From Geobacter sp. DSM 9736 (GTDB lineage Bacteria > Desulfobacterota > Desulfuromonadia > Geobacterales > Geobacteraceae), in contig NZ_LT896716.1 in the NCBI RefSeq assembly GCF_900187405.1, positions 3,720,753 to 3,784,752 on the forward strand: DNA of 64,000 nt, written 5' to 3'. The notes under the pieces are model-generated. The model made no database searches and was not told where the DNA came from. It saw nothing but the letters and a program-made list of their open reading frames with translations. The position numbers and the translations under genes are program-made. Position 1 is the first letter of the stretch; the number at the start of each line of letters is the position of its first letter. Below are positions 42,990 through 52,242 of this stretch, in pieces.

Positions 42990-44321
42990 ATGAAGCGTCT
43001 TTCTCCAAAGCTCCTCTACGCCGACGAGCGCGGCAATATCTTCGATCATCCCTATCTCTGCATGGCCGGCATGAACGGGGACGACCCGGTCCTGCCGGAG
43101 GGGGTCGAGCTGATACCCCTCCCTGAGGACAGCCGGCTCTTCACCATACCCGATACGCCCCCCATCGCCTGGGACCGGAAAGCAGGAAAGTTCGTAACCG
43201 TAGAGCAGGTGCGGGAGGGGAGGCGGAGCGTGCGGGTCCAGGCCGTTTCCGCGTTTATGGCTCCAGGTTATGTGCGGACCTTGCTCCCTGCGTGCGACTA
43301 TCGGCGAAAGAAGGTCCACCTGCCTCTCTGGTCCTATACTGCCGTAGGCTGGGATGAAGAGCAGGAGAGGTTTGTCGTGGCAGCCTCCAGGGTTGACACC
43401 AATGAAAACTGGCTCCCCCGAAACTACGATGACCGGCTCCTGGACCCGCTCGTAAGGAAGCTGTCGGCAGAGTTTCCCGACAACCGGCTGCTGGTGCAGC
43501 TTGCCCGCTGCGCCGTAGATTACCACTGCTTCGCCGCCAAGAATCTTTTCTTCCGCCGTTGGGAGGCTCCTATTCCGACCTCTCCGGCTTGCAACTCGCG
43601 CTGTCTCGGCTGTATCAGCCTCCAGCCTTCCGACTGCTGTCCGTCGAACCACGAGCGGATCGGGTTCGTTCCGACTCCGGAGGAGATCGTCGAGCTGATG
43701 CTTCCTCACCTGGAGCAGGCCCCGGACCCGATCGTATCCTACGGCCAGGGGTGCGAAGGCGACCCCATCCTGCAGGCGGACACCATCGCCGAGGCGACGA
43801 GGCTGCTCAAGAAGGCATCCTCACGGGGAACGGTCAACTTCAACTCCAACGGGTCGATGCCGGAGAGGGTGCGCATGCTCTGCGATGCCGGGATGGACTC
43901 CATGCGCTTTTCCATGAACTCCGTGCAGGAGGATCTCTATAACCGCTACTACAGGCCCGTCGGCTACGTCTTCGCCGACGTGGAGCAGTCGGTGCGTATA
44001 GCACGGGAGCGGGGGCTCTTCACGATGATCAACTACCTTGTTTCTCCCGGAGTGACCGACAGTGAGGCAGAGGTGGAGGCGCTGCTCCGTTTCATAGATC
44101 GCACCGGGGTGCATATGATCCAGATGCGGAACCTTTCCATAGATCCCGATTTCTACAATCGAAGGATGCAGGTGACAGGGCGGGGCGTGGGCATGTACCG
44201 GATGCTTCAGCGGATAAAGAGGGAATATCCACGTATCCAGTTCGGCTACTTCAATCGCACCCGGGAAAATTTCTTTCCTCCCGATCTGGAGCGGAGCTGG
44301 CCGATTGCGGATGTCATGTGA
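42990..44321 (+). CDS. Radical SAM protein with long N-terminal domain
   Basis: 443-residue protein. The cluster motif is CNSRCLGC (about 209-216), placed after an N-terminal region of about 200 residues that I do not recognise. The region after the core has YGQGCEGDPIL and FNSNGSMPERVR, typical of the radical SAM barrel. It could modify a peptide, a protein or a cofactor; there is no neighbour that tells which. ATG at 42990, divergent from the M90 peptidase gene, whose start is 94 bases away. Confidence 0.84.
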   Translation: MKRLSPKLLYADERGNIFDHPYLCMAGMNGDDPVLPEGVELIPLPEDSRLFTIPDTPPIAWDRKAGKFVTVEQVREGRRSVRVQAVSAFMAPGYVRTLLPACDYRRKKVHLPLWSYTAVGWDEEQERFVVAASRVDTNENWLPRNYDDRLLDPLVRKLSAEFPDNRLLVQLARCAVDYHCFAAKNLFFRRWEAPIPTSPACNSRCLGCISLQPSDCCPSNHERIGFVPTPEEIVELMLPHLEQAPDPIVSYGQGCEGDPILQADTIAEATRLLKKASSRGTVNFNSNGSMPERVRMLCDAGMDSMRFSMNSVQEDLYNRYYRPVGYVFADVEQSVRIARERGLFTMINYLVSPGVTDSEAEVEALLRFIDRTGVHMIQMRNLSIDPDFYNRRMQVTGRGVGMYRMLQRIKREYPRIQFGYFNRTRENFFPPDLERSWPIADVM

Positions 44322-44333
44322 GAGTCCAGCTAG

Positions 44334-44371
44334 GGGGATTCCTGGTGGCTCGTGCCGCCGGCGGAATCCCC
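44334..44371. terminator. Hairpin after the radical SAM gene
   Basis: GGGGATTCC (44334-44342) and GGAATCCCC (44363-44371) form a perfect 9-bp stem with a 20-base loop, 12 bases after the stop. No T run follows; it may help separate this gene from the opposite DUF1540 gene. Confidence 0.45.
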
Positions 44372-44420
44372 GGCTGGGTGAACAGCGGGAAGTCCGTATG
44401 TGGGGTAAAAGGGACCTGAG

Positions 44421-44717
44421 TTACCTGGGCCTGAAGGTTGCACAGTCGGGGTGACCGCTGTGCCGGGTGACGTTGATGCTCTGGGCGGAGCATTCAAGTG
44501 AGTCATTGTAGGAGCAGCTTTGTACCCGGCAAGCTCCGACGCCCCCCTGAATATCGGGAATTCCTCCCTGCTGCGCCATATTGGCAAAGGTGTCGCACAT
44601 GGGGCACGCATCGCCGGGGCCTCCTACCGTTATGGCCAATGTATGACAGGAATTGTGTTTGTTGTACGAACAGTCGGTTACTTCGCATGATGTAATGGTG
44701 GACATGTTTTTGACCAT
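44421..44717 (-). CDS. Two-domain DUF1540 Cys-rich protein
   Basis: 98-residue protein made of two copies of the DUF1540 module. Copy 1 is CEVTDCSYNKHNSC and then a DAC-PMC pair. Copy 2 is CRVQSCSYNDSLEC and then PDC. The spacing C-x4-C-x7-C suggests metal binding. DUF1540 is better known from Gram-positive bacteria. AAGGAGAACTGC precedes the ATG at 44717. The function is unknown. Confidence 0.85.
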   Translation of the reverse strand: MVKNMSTITSCEVTDCSYNKHNSCHTLAITVGGPGDACPMCDTFANMAQQGGIPDIQGGVGACRVQSCSYNDSLECSAQSINVTRHSGHPDCATFRPR

Positions 44718-44830
44718 GCAGTTCTCCTTGTCGTCCTTCCCGCTTCAGGAAAAATTGTGGCAGCTCTGCCTGCAAAGTCAAGGAGTGGTGATCGAGGACC
44801 CGGAACAGGCATGATAGGCGGAGCGTGAAC

Positions 44831-44866
44831 AAAAAAAAACGGCCCCTCCGGAAGGAGAGGCCGTTT
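44831..44866 (-). terminator. Rho-independent terminator of the OB-fold gene
   Basis: On the minus strand a stem of AACGGCC and GGCCGTT, with an inner CTCC/GGAG stem and TTCC loop, is followed by eight or more T residues. It ends transcription of the gene at 44897-45673. Confidence 0.85.
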
Positions 44867-44896
44867 CTCTTGAGAATCAGGGGACGACCCTGTGGG

Positions 44897-45673
44897 TTAC
44901 TCCACCACGATTTCGGCTTTTTCCATGATTACACCATATTTATACCCGCCGCCGAAATCCTTGTCTTTGTAGAGAATCCCTGTCGCCGTCACTACCTCGC
45001 CGACAACCGGAACCGATTGCGATGTAACGACAAGGTTGTTGTTCCCCTTCTTGGAGGTGCCGCTGCCGTCCTGCAGGTGTATCCAGTTCTTGCTCATGAT
45101 GTTGGATGAGACCTTAATCACTTTGCCCCGGACGCTGATCTTCTTCTTGTCCAGTTTTCCTTTCAGCTTGTACACGTCCGCAATGCGGTAACCGTCGGCC
45201 CCGGCTGCCTTTTCAACGACTATTTTCTCGTCGGCCTTGGCCGAAGCGCCTTTGCTCCCCGGTGACTTCCTGTTCTCCTTGCTTTCCTTGCCGCTGCCCT
45301 TGGCAGGGGTGACGGGCCCCTCCGAGAAGATGATCTTGTCGAAGGTACGTTTGAGACTCTTGCTTTCGAATCCGGCCATTTCCATCCCGGGACGGAACGT
45401 CATCTCCTGGCCTACCATGATCTGGGTCTGCGGAACCGCCAGCCAGACTTTCTGGCCATCCTCCTTTTTCAGGAGGACATAAGTGTAGCCTCCGCTTTCG
45501 AGGGTCTGCAAAACTTTCCCCTTGATGGGTGAAGCTTCCTTGGCGCCGGGCGCCGGTGCGGCTTTTGCCGAGGTGAATGCTTGCATTGCCATGCCGGGGT
45601 TTGCCGAAGCGTCGAGGCCGGTTCCGGCAATTACCCCACAAACTGCGGCGGCGGTTAAAAGGTGTCGGTGCAT
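44897..45673 (-). CDS. Secreted protein with two OB-like domains
   Basis: 258-residue exported protein with a signal peptide (about 1-24). After an Ala/Pro-rich linker it has two small beta domains: KGKVLQTLESGGYTYVLLKK (about 51-70) and VRGKVIKVSSNIMSKNWIHLQDG (about 183-205). The second is a typical OB-fold (nucleic-acid-binding or adhesin-like). Between them lies a Lys/Ser-rich stretch (about 125-150). AAAGGAG precedes the ATG at 45673. The role is not known; OB-folds in the periplasm may bind oligosaccharides or DNA. Confidence 0.75.
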   Translation of the reverse strand: MHRHLLTAAAVCGVIAGTGLDASANPGMAMQAFTSAKAAPAPGAKEASPIKGKVLQTLESGGYTYVLLKKEDGQKVWLAVPQTQIMVGQEMTFRPGMEMAGFESKSLKRTFDKIIFSEGPVTPAKGSGKESKENRKSPGSKGASAKADEKIVVEKAAGADGYRIADVYKLKGKLDKKKISVRGKVIKVSSNIMSKNWIHLQDGSGTSKKGNNNLVVTSQSVPVVGEVVTATGILYKDKDFGGGYKYGVIMEKAEIVVE

Positions 45674-45809
45674 CGTGTTTCTCCTTTCGCGTAAAGCTAT
45701 GGTTGCGGCTTCTGCGCACCTTCGTTTATAGAGAAGTGGCCGGAAGTTGTCAAGCCGGCGTCCGCCCCGTAACCGGCGGCCGTGGTACAATACAAGCAGG
45801 AGGCGTCAC

Positions 45810-46829
45810 ATGACCCCGCAGTTTCACCCGTTCCTCGTCAACGACCCCCTGGGGGACCCTGCTCTTTATGTCGATTTTCTTCACGAGCGCCGCGCAGTTC
45901 TTTTCGACCTGGGGGAGATCGCCTCGCTTGCACCGCGGAAAATCCTCAGGATCAGCCACGTCTTCATATCCCATACACACATCGATCACTTCATCGGGTT
46001 CGATCACCTGGTGCGCATATGTCTCGGAAGGGACAAGACCATTTCTTTCTACGGTCCACCCGGATTTGTGGATCAGGTGGGGCACCGCCTTGCCGCCTAC
46101 ACCTGGAACCTGGTGGAGAACTACCCTACGGATTTCACTGTCATCGCCCACGAGCTGGGGCCTGACGGAACGGTTTCATCGGCTGAGTTCCACTGCGTTC
46201 GCCGGTTCGTGCGGGAAGGGGAGCGGCGGGTTTCCATAACCGGGGGCGTGTTGCTCGATGACCGTCGCTTCCGGGTCAGATCGGTCTTTCTCGACCACAA
46301 GACCCCCTCCCTAGCGTTCGCTCTCGAAGAGAAACAGCACGTCGGTATAATGAAGAACAAGCTCGATGAGCTCGGCCTGCCGGTCGGCCCCTGGCTTGCC
46401 GATTTCAAGGATGCTGTGTTGCGGGGTGACCCGTCGGATCGCCCGTTCCTGCTGCCCGCCCCCGGAGTCAACGCTCTCCCCTCCCAGATTCCGCTCGGGG
46501 TCCTAAGAGAGCAGATCGCCCGTGTTGTACCCGGGCAGAAGATCGCGTATGTCACCGACGCCGTTTTCAGCCCTTCCAATGTGGAGCGGATACTCTCTCT
46601 CGCGACGGGGGCCGATTATCTCTTCATAGAATCAACCTTCCTGCACGAAGAAGCGGAGCGTGCCGCTGAAAAGTGCCACCTTACCGCACGGCAGGCCGGA
46701 ACCCTCGCCCGCGAGGCCGCTGTTGCCCGCGTCGTCCCCTTTCATTTTTCCGCAAAGTACAAGGGAGTGGAGGATCAGCTGCGGCAGGAACTTTTGGTTG
46801 CATTTTCAGCCTCCCTCGACGCGCCGTAG
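45810..46829 (+). CDS. RNase Z-like metallo-beta-lactamase
   Basis: 339-residue enzyme with the zinc site HTHIDHF (about 54-60, HxHxDH), plus a second Asp (VTDAVFSP, about 251) and a His in PFHFSAKYKG near 312-321. It resembles RNase Z (tRNA 3'-end processing) and its relatives; the inserted region (about 110-210) differs from classical RNase Z. AGGAGGC is 7 bases before the ATG at 45810. No tRNA gene is near. Confidence 0.8.
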   Translation: MTPQFHPFLVNDPLGDPALYVDFLHERRAVLFDLGEIASLAPRKILRISHVFISHTHIDHFIGFDHLVRICLGRDKTISFYGPPGFVDQVGHRLAAYTWNLVENYPTDFTVIAHELGPDGTVSSAEFHCVRRFVREGERRVSITGGVLLDDRRFRVRSVFLDHKTPSLAFALEEKQHVGIMKNKLDELGLPVGPWLADFKDAVLRGDPSDRPFLLPAPGVNALPSQIPLGVLREQIARVVPGQKIAYVTDAVFSPSNVERILSLATGADYLFIESTFLHEEAERAAEKCHLTARQAGTLAREAAVARVVPFHFSAKYKGVEDQLRQELLVAFSASLDAP

Positions 46830-46938
46830 CATCGCCCGCTCATCATACTTCTTCCTCCAAGTTACGACTCCCTTCCTCCTTGCATTGACCGTTGTACCCC
46901 CGACCATTAAATTTTTATGAAAAATAACTAATAATGCC

Positions 46939-46966
46939 TTGACTATGCATCCAGTCGGGCTATATT
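46939..46966 (+). promoter_or_regulatory. Strong promoter for the lipoprotein gene
   Basis: TTGACT (46939-46944) and TATATT (46961-46966), with a 16-base spacer, lie in an AT-rich stretch 60 bases before the start at 47026. Confidence 0.65.
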
Positions 46967-47025
46967 TATTAGAAATTAATTAATGTCTGGTGTTGCGCCT
47001 GTCAAATTATCTGAAGGAGGGGGAA

Positions 47026-48198
47026 ATGAAGAAAGTAGTTTTAGCTATGGCGATGTTGCTGGCGAGCACGATGTTCCTTGGAGGATGCGGCAGCAGCGGC
47101 GGTGGAGGAGGAGCCGCGGCACCCTCGGACAAGGCCACGATCTCAACTCAGGAGGACGGAGCTACCAAAGCCGTTGTCGTGCTTGCTTCGGCCAATGCGA
47201 CCGCGGCCATCCCTGAGGGGACGGTGCTGGCGGATGAGGCAGGACAACCGGTCAGCGGGACGATCTTCGCCTCAATGCAGTACTCCAGCCAGCTTTCGGA
47301 CCTGGAAGAGAAAGCGAGGGTAATGCCCGGTGGCCAGGGCCTCGTATCTTTCCTCGACATCACCATGAGTACCGGGACGAGAAACGTGAAGTACCTGAGC
47401 AAGCAGATGACGGTCAACCTGAAGGCTCCCGGCACCCAACCCGGCGCCGTTTTGAGCCATTACAGCTTCGATGGCCAGTCGTGGATTCCGGAGGAGGAAA
47501 CGACCGTCAAATCCGACGGCACCGCCGACATCAAGGTAAGCCACTTCTCCTACCACGCACTTTGCGCACCAGCTCTTCCATCGGTGGTTTTCAGAAACCC
47601 GGCAGACGGCGCCCCCGACATTCCGGGGAACACGAAGATTCTTGCGGTCTTCAGCGAGCCGATGGACGCTTCGACCATAACCGCCGCCACCTTCACGGTC
47701 AATACTGAGTCTGGTACCCCGATAAACGGAATCGTCTCCTACGACGGCGATACCAACTCGGCGCTCTTCAAGCCCGTTTCCACTTTGCCCCCGAACACTA
47801 AATTCATCGCGAAGATCAGCTCGGATGTCAAAGACAAGTCCGGAAACGGCTTGGCTGCTGACGTAACGTGGAGCTTCGTGAAGAAATGGTTCCTTGATCA
47901 GGCCAGGCCGCTGGTGATCAGAACCGAAGTCTCGAATACAAAGCTCATCATCTACTTCAACGAACAGATGGATCCTTCAACGGTAAAGCAGCAGCTCGTA
48001 TCCGGTGTTGCAGGGACCATGTCTTACGACCCGGTCGCCAATATCGCAACTTTCACCTTCGCAACTCCTCTCGGTGCGGGTAGTTCATACACGATAACCA
48101 TTGGTGACAGTGCCAAGGACCTGGCCGGAAACTCGCTGGTTCCCGAAACCATCACCAAGGTCATTCCCACAGGGTCAACGGGTACGTCGGGTTTCTGA
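47026..48198 (+). CDS. Lipoprotein with two Big_5 Ig-like domains
   Basis: 390-residue predicted lipoprotein. The signal is followed by lipobox LGGC (Cys about 21) and a Gly/Ser linker. After an N-terminal domain (about 35-185) it has two Big_5-type Ig-like repeats: RNPADGAPDIPGNTKILAVF (about 193-212) and a second around 300-380. Both end with the D-x-[SA]-GN motif (KDKSGNGL, KDLAGNSL). It is probably attached to the outer membrane and surface-exposed. Ribosome site GAAGGAGGGGG before ATG at 47026. Own strong promoter and terminator, so monocistronic. Confidence 0.85.
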   Translation: MKKVVLAMAMLLASTMFLGGCGSSGGGGGAAAPSDKATISTQEDGATKAVVVLASANATAAIPEGTVLADEAGQPVSGTIFASMQYSSQLSDLEEKARVMPGGQGLVSFLDITMSTGTRNVKYLSKQMTVNLKAPGTQPGAVLSHYSFDGQSWIPEEETTVKSDGTADIKVSHFSYHALCAPALPSVVFRNPADGAPDIPGNTKILAVFSEPMDASTITAATFTVNTESGTPINGIVSYDGDTNSALFKPVSTLPPNTKFIAKISSDVKDKSGNGLAADVTWSFVKKWFLDQARPLVIRTEVSNTKLIIYFNEQMDPSTVKQQLVSGVAGTMSYDPVANIATFTFATPLGAGSSYTITIGDSAKDLAGNSLVPETITKVIPTGSTGTSGF

Positions 48199-48226
48199 GT
48201 ACCCGCGCAGAGCCGCAGGCAACCGG

Positions 48227-48261
48227 AAAAGGTCCCCCCACTCAGGGCGGGACCTTTTTTT
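48227..48261 (+). terminator. Rho-independent terminator after lipoprotein gene
   Basis: AAAAGGTCCC (48227-48236) pairs with GGGACCTTTT (48249-48258), followed by T residues to 48261. It lies 28 bases after the stop. Confidence 0.85.
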
Positions 48262-48390
48262 GTGCGGGGATAATCACGAAAACCTGTCAGCAGCGGGAGC
48301 CGAGCCAGGCGCCTTCGCCGGGAGTGTGGAGGATGGGGCGGCGATACTGAAAAGGGGGAGTATTACGGAAGGGGAGGTCACTGAGTGAAG

Positions 48391-49572
48391 TTACGGCAGA
48401 CGTGTACTGCATGCGGCTCGCGTTGAACAGATTCCCGCTGATACTCCGATCCTTCCAGACGCCAGTTGGTAAAAAAGTTCTTCGTACCCGTCGGCGACTT
48501 TCTCCCATGTATACTCGGAAGCGATCCGCCTGACAGCCTTAGACCTGAAGCGCGGCAGCTCATCGTGATGGTCCAGGCTCCATTGCATGTGTGCGGCGAG
48601 ATCTTCCGCATCCTTCCTGAAATATATCCCGCCATCCTGCAGCACATCCCGGCTGAAGGGTACATCTATGGCGATGGTGAAGCAGCCGCTGGCCATGGTC
48701 TGGAGGAGGGCAGGGTTCGTTCCTCCCACCTCGTTTCCGTGCACATATGCATGGCAGTTGCACCACAATGCATTCAGCAGGGCCTTGTCGTAGATGAACC
48801 CGGGGAGAACAACTCCGGGGCATGCCGCCGCTTCGGCAGCCAGTGCCCGGGAGTAGTCGCTCTGGTAGGGGACGCCACCCACCAGTACAAGTTTCTTGTC
48901 GGTGGAGAGCTTCTTGTAGGCCTGAATGGTAAGCAGCGGATTGTTCTCGGGTTCGAATCTGGTTATCTGCAGGAAGTAGCCGGATGGCTGCAAACCGATC
49001 CTGTCGAGCAGCTCCGGGTCACCGGCCGTCACGATTTCAGCACCATAGGCGATGTTGCTGCTCTCCGCGCCGTACGATTCCCGGTAGTAGTCCTGAATCC
49101 CCCTGGAGTCCGCCACGATGCGATCCGCCAGCTTGGTGGACAGCCATTCCGCGAACTTGTAGTAACGGCGTCCGAGGAGCCCCCACTTCCCTCTCTTCCA
49201 TTCCAGTCCGTCGGTGTTGATGGCTATCTTTTTTCCGAAGAGGCGCGGAAGGAGGAGGGCCGGGCTGTTTGCAGCATTGAAGACCATGAGGACGTCGTAT
49301 GGATGCCGCAGCGCGTGAAGGGTGGAGAGGAACGTATGCGAGAGCGTGTCCAGCGACTTCTTCCGCAGATTCGGGAGGTAAACCAGCTTCATCCCCAGAT
49401 GGTCTGCCTGACGGGTTTCGTAATAGCTTTTCCGGCAGTAGACAATGACTTCGTGCCCCCGTTCCACAAGCCTGCGCCCCAGCTCTTCCGCACAGGTCTC
49501 GAAGCCTCCGTAGCTGGCGGGGACTCCTCGTGTACCGATAAGGGCGATCTTCAATCTGGGATGTGACGGCAT
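48391..49572 (-). CDS. GT4 glycosyltransferase (DUF1972/rhamnosyl type)
   Basis: 393-residue glycosyltransferase with an N-terminal DUF1972 domain (GTRGVPASYGGFETCAEELG, about 13-32) and a C-terminal GT4 donor-binding domain. NEVGGTNPALLQTMASG (about 293-309) holds the Glu-containing donor loop. It is the last gene of the exopolysaccharide cluster and faces the lipoprotein gene. ATG at 49572. Confidence 0.88.
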   Translation of the reverse strand: MPSHPRLKIALIGTRGVPASYGGFETCAEELGRRLVERGHEVIVYCRKSYYETRQADHLGMKLVYLPNLRKKSLDTLSHTFLSTLHALRHPYDVLMVFNAANSPALLLPRLFGKKIAINTDGLEWKRGKWGLLGRRYYKFAEWLSTKLADRIVADSRGIQDYYRESYGAESSNIAYGAEIVTAGDPELLDRIGLQPSGYFLQITRFEPENNPLLTIQAYKKLSTDKKLVLVGGVPYQSDYSRALAAEAAACPGVVLPGFIYDKALLNALWCNCHAYVHGNEVGGTNPALLQTMASGCFTIAIDVPFSRDVLQDGGIYFRKDAEDLAAHMQWSLDHHDELPRFRSKAVRRIASEYTWEKVADGYEELFYQLASGRIGVSAGICSTRAACSTRLP

Positions 49573-49625
49573 GCAGTATATACCTCATGTACGGTGTTGG
49601 TCTGCGCTGCCGGATGCCGTTGTTT

Positions 49626-51038
49626 TCAGCAGGAGCCTTCCCGTGCGAAGACCACCTTGAATGTCCTGGCCAGCAGGCGAATGTCGAGGGAGAGGCTCCA
49701 TCGTTCGATATAGTCCAGGTCGAGCCTGACCACCTCGTCGAAGTCCCGGATCTCGTTGCGTCCGCTTACCTGCCACAGACCCGTGATGCCGGGTTTGATG
49801 CAGATGCGCTTCCGTTGCCAGTTCTCGTACTTCTCCACTTCGTCCGGGGTCGGGGGGCGCGTCCCGACGAGACTCATCTCCCCCCGCAGCACGTTCCAGA
49901 ACTGGGGCAGCTCGTCCAGGCTCGTCTTTCGGAGAAAGTGTCCGACACGGGTGATGCGGGGATCATTCCTTATCTTGAAGATCGCTCCCTTCATCTCATT
50001 CAGCTGCATCAGTTCCTTCTTGCGGGCTTCGGCATCGATATACATCGAGCGGAACTTCCAGCAGGAGAAGGTGCGCCCGTTCTCCCCCACTCGTGTCTGG
50101 GAAAAGAGGAGCGGCCCCGGGGAGTCGAGCTTTATCGCCAGGGCTATGAAGGGGAGCAGCAGAGCGGTTATGGAAAGCCCGACGCATGCACCGATGATAT
50201 CGAGGCAGCGCTTGAGGAAGAGCTGGCCGGCGTCGAAGGTGGTGGGATAGAAGGTGAGCAGAGGAACTTCGCTATGGAACAGGCTGAGGTCCTTGCGGGT
50301 ATTGAACCTGTAGTAGAGGTTGAGAACCATCCTGACGGTGACTCCCATCTCCTCCAGGTCCTCCACGTACTCCTCCACATTGAACTTGAACTCCTCCTTG
50401 CTGCTGCAGAAAATGACCTCGTCGACAGGGTGCTTCTTGCAGATGTCGATGAGGCTGCTCAACGTGCCCAGCAAGGGGTAGCCGTGCTTTTTATCCGGGT
50501 AGGGGCCGTCCTGGGGCTGCACGAGGCCCAGTATGCAGATGCCCCAATCGTGGTGGGCCTCCATGAGCTTGATGAAATGCTGTGCCCCCTGCTGGGTCCC
50601 CACCAGGACGATGTTGCGGAAGTTGTATCCGCGGCGGCGTATGAATTTCAGGCTGATGCGGGTGGCGAGTTGCACCCCTCCGAGGATCAGGTAGGAGAAG
50701 AGTATCGTGAGGCCGAAGAGACTCCTGCTGAAGTCGCGCGGTTGCAGCAGGAAAATAAGAGAGGAGGTGATCACCGCACCTGCGGCATGCACCTTCCCCA
50801 GATCCAGGAGAAGCCGTGGCATGGTCGACATGCGCTGAGAGCTGAAAAAGCCGAAGTAGTGAAGCAGTACGAGCCAGACGGGCAGAATGACCAGCAGCAC
50901 CCAGAGGTAATCGTACACGTCGAGCACCCCACTCTGCAGCGAGCGCAGCCGGTATGCGAGGAAGAACGCGCACACGAGGGAGCAGAGGTTGACGACCACA
51001 TGGAGACTATTTATCAGCTTCTCTTGCTCTTTCAGCAT
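49626..51038 (-). CDS. Polyprenyl glycosylphosphotransferase (initiating enzyme)
   Basis: 470-residue membrane protein that loads the first sugar phosphate onto undecaprenyl phosphate. It has about four N-terminal spans (about 12-120), a CoA-binding-3-like domain (FRNIVLVGTQQGAQHFI near 147) and the bacterial sugar-transferase domain from about 268. The motif FIALAIKLDSPGPLLFSQTR and the KFRSMYIDAEARK, SLDELPQFWNVLRGEMSLVG and PGITGLWQVSGRN blocks are present. ATG at 51038 with GGAGGGAAGAAAAG. This is the initiating step of the whole cluster. Confidence 0.94.
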   Translation of the reverse strand: MLKEQEKLINSLHVVVNLCSLVCAFFLAYRLRSLQSGVLDVYDYLWVLLVILPVWLVLLHYFGFFSSQRMSTMPRLLLDLGKVHAAGAVITSSLIFLLQPRDFSRSLFGLTILFSYLILGGVQLATRISLKFIRRRGYNFRNIVLVGTQQGAQHFIKLMEAHHDWGICILGLVQPQDGPYPDKKHGYPLLGTLSSLIDICKKHPVDEVIFCSSKEEFKFNVEEYVEDLEEMGVTVRMVLNLYYRFNTRKDLSLFHSEVPLLTFYPTTFDAGQLFLKRCLDIIGACVGLSITALLLPFIALAIKLDSPGPLLFSQTRVGENGRTFSCWKFRSMYIDAEARKKELMQLNEMKGAIFKIRNDPRITRVGHFLRKTSLDELPQFWNVLRGEMSLVGTRPPTPDEVEKYENWQRKRICIKPGITGLWQVSGRNEIRDFDEVVRLDLDYIERWSLSLDIRLLARTFKVVFAREGSC

Positions 51039-51107
51039 CTTTTCTTCCCTCCAGCCATTACACACCAGATCAAAAGACGTGCGCTGATTTCGCCGCGGGA
51101 GTCTCTG

Positions 51108-52220
51108 CTAGCCTGCCAGCGCCATTTCGTAGCCTTCCAGAGTTCGTTCGACGGCTTTATCCCACACCAGATTGCGGGAAATGTGGTTCATCAGTCCGCT
51201 GCAGGCCGGAGCCTCATAGGCGGCCTTTATTGCGGCGCTAATGGAATCAACCGAATCGGGTTCGCAGTAGAATGCGCGGTCGCCGAAATATTCCCGCGTG
51301 TCCCCCTTGTCGGTAATGACGAGATTGCAGCCCATTGCGCCCGCTTCCAGCGAGGAAAGTCCGGTCGTCTCCATCCAGCTAGGCAGGACATGCACCCGTG
51401 CCGCCCGGTAGAACCGGGGCAGGCGGCTGTGCTCCACCTCCCCCAGGATATGGACGTTCGCTCCCGCCTCTTTCCTGACCTGCTCCACGTAATACGCATG
51501 GTTGGGGGCCGGCTTGCCGATAAGGACCAGCTGCCACGGCAGCTGCTTCATCGCCCGCACCAGGTTCAGCTGGTTCTTCAACTCCTCTATTCTCGCCACG
51601 CATAGAACGCATCCCCGGTACTTCACCATGTCGGCGGGAACCAGCGTTGCCGGCCCTGGAGCGAATAGTTCCCTGTCCACTGCGTTCGGCACGATGATAT
51701 GCTTCTTGGCCGATGCTGCCGGAAAATCCTCGATCACTCGGGCTCTTTCCGAGGATGAGTTGGGGAGGAGGACGTCGGTCATGGCCAGTATCTGCCGCTG
51801 CAGCGACCGGTAGCCCCGCAGGAGAAGCGTAGCCGTCCCCTTGTTCATCTCGCCGTTCCTTACCGCGCGGGCGGCAACTTTCAGGTATTCCATCTGCCCC
51901 GGTGCAAGCACCTTCATCAGCAGACCTCCAAGTCCCCGTCGCGCCTTCTTTTCGTACTCGGCGTACGAGACGTAGATGGTGGAGAGCACCGCTTTCTTCC
52001 CCTGCCTTTTTGCGTTGAGCGCCTGGAGGTAGACCTCCTGGGGGCGGGTGAGATTGAACAGGTGTACGACGTCGTATCGGGAGACATCGGGCTCCAGCTC
52101 CGTGGAAATGTCCACCCCGACTCCCGAACGCTCAAGGTATTCCCGCGTCTTCAGGATCTGGATGGTATCCCCTCCGGGTACGGAGAAAAGCGTCTTGCGT
52201 GACTGGAACAGTACCTTCAT
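51108..52220 (-). CDS. GT4 glycosyltransferase
   Basis: 370-residue glycosyltransferase of the GT-B fold. N-terminal domain: VLFQSRKTLFSVPGGDTIQI. The donor-site region is ETTGLSSLEAGAMGCNLVIT near 287-306, with the GT4 Glu. It sits 22 bases after the next upstream glycosyltransferase. Donor and acceptor are unknown. Start: ATG at 52220; an upstream frame reaches 52304 but overlaps the neighbour. Confidence 0.88.
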   Translation of the reverse strand: MKVLFQSRKTLFSVPGGDTIQILKTREYLERSGVGVDISTELEPDVSRYDVVHLFNLTRPQEVYLQALNAKRQGKKAVLSTIYVSYAEYEKKARRGLGGLLMKVLAPGQMEYLKVAARAVRNGEMNKGTATLLLRGYRSLQRQILAMTDVLLPNSSSERARVIEDFPAASAKKHIIVPNAVDRELFAPGPATLVPADMVKYRGCVLCVARIEELKNQLNLVRAMKQLPWQLVLIGKPAPNHAYYVEQVRKEAGANVHILGEVEHSRLPRFYRAARVHVLPSWMETTGLSSLEAGAMGCNLVITDKGDTREYFGDRAFYCEPDSVDSISAAIKAAYEAPACSGLMNHISRNLVWDKAVERTLEGYEMALAG

Positions 52221-52242
52221 GGCTGCACCCCGTTTAGTGGTT

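Noticed and set aside
49563-51605. 680-codon plus-strand frame over the sugar transferase and glycosyltransferase
   Set aside because: Antisense to two well-supported genes; no domain is visible.
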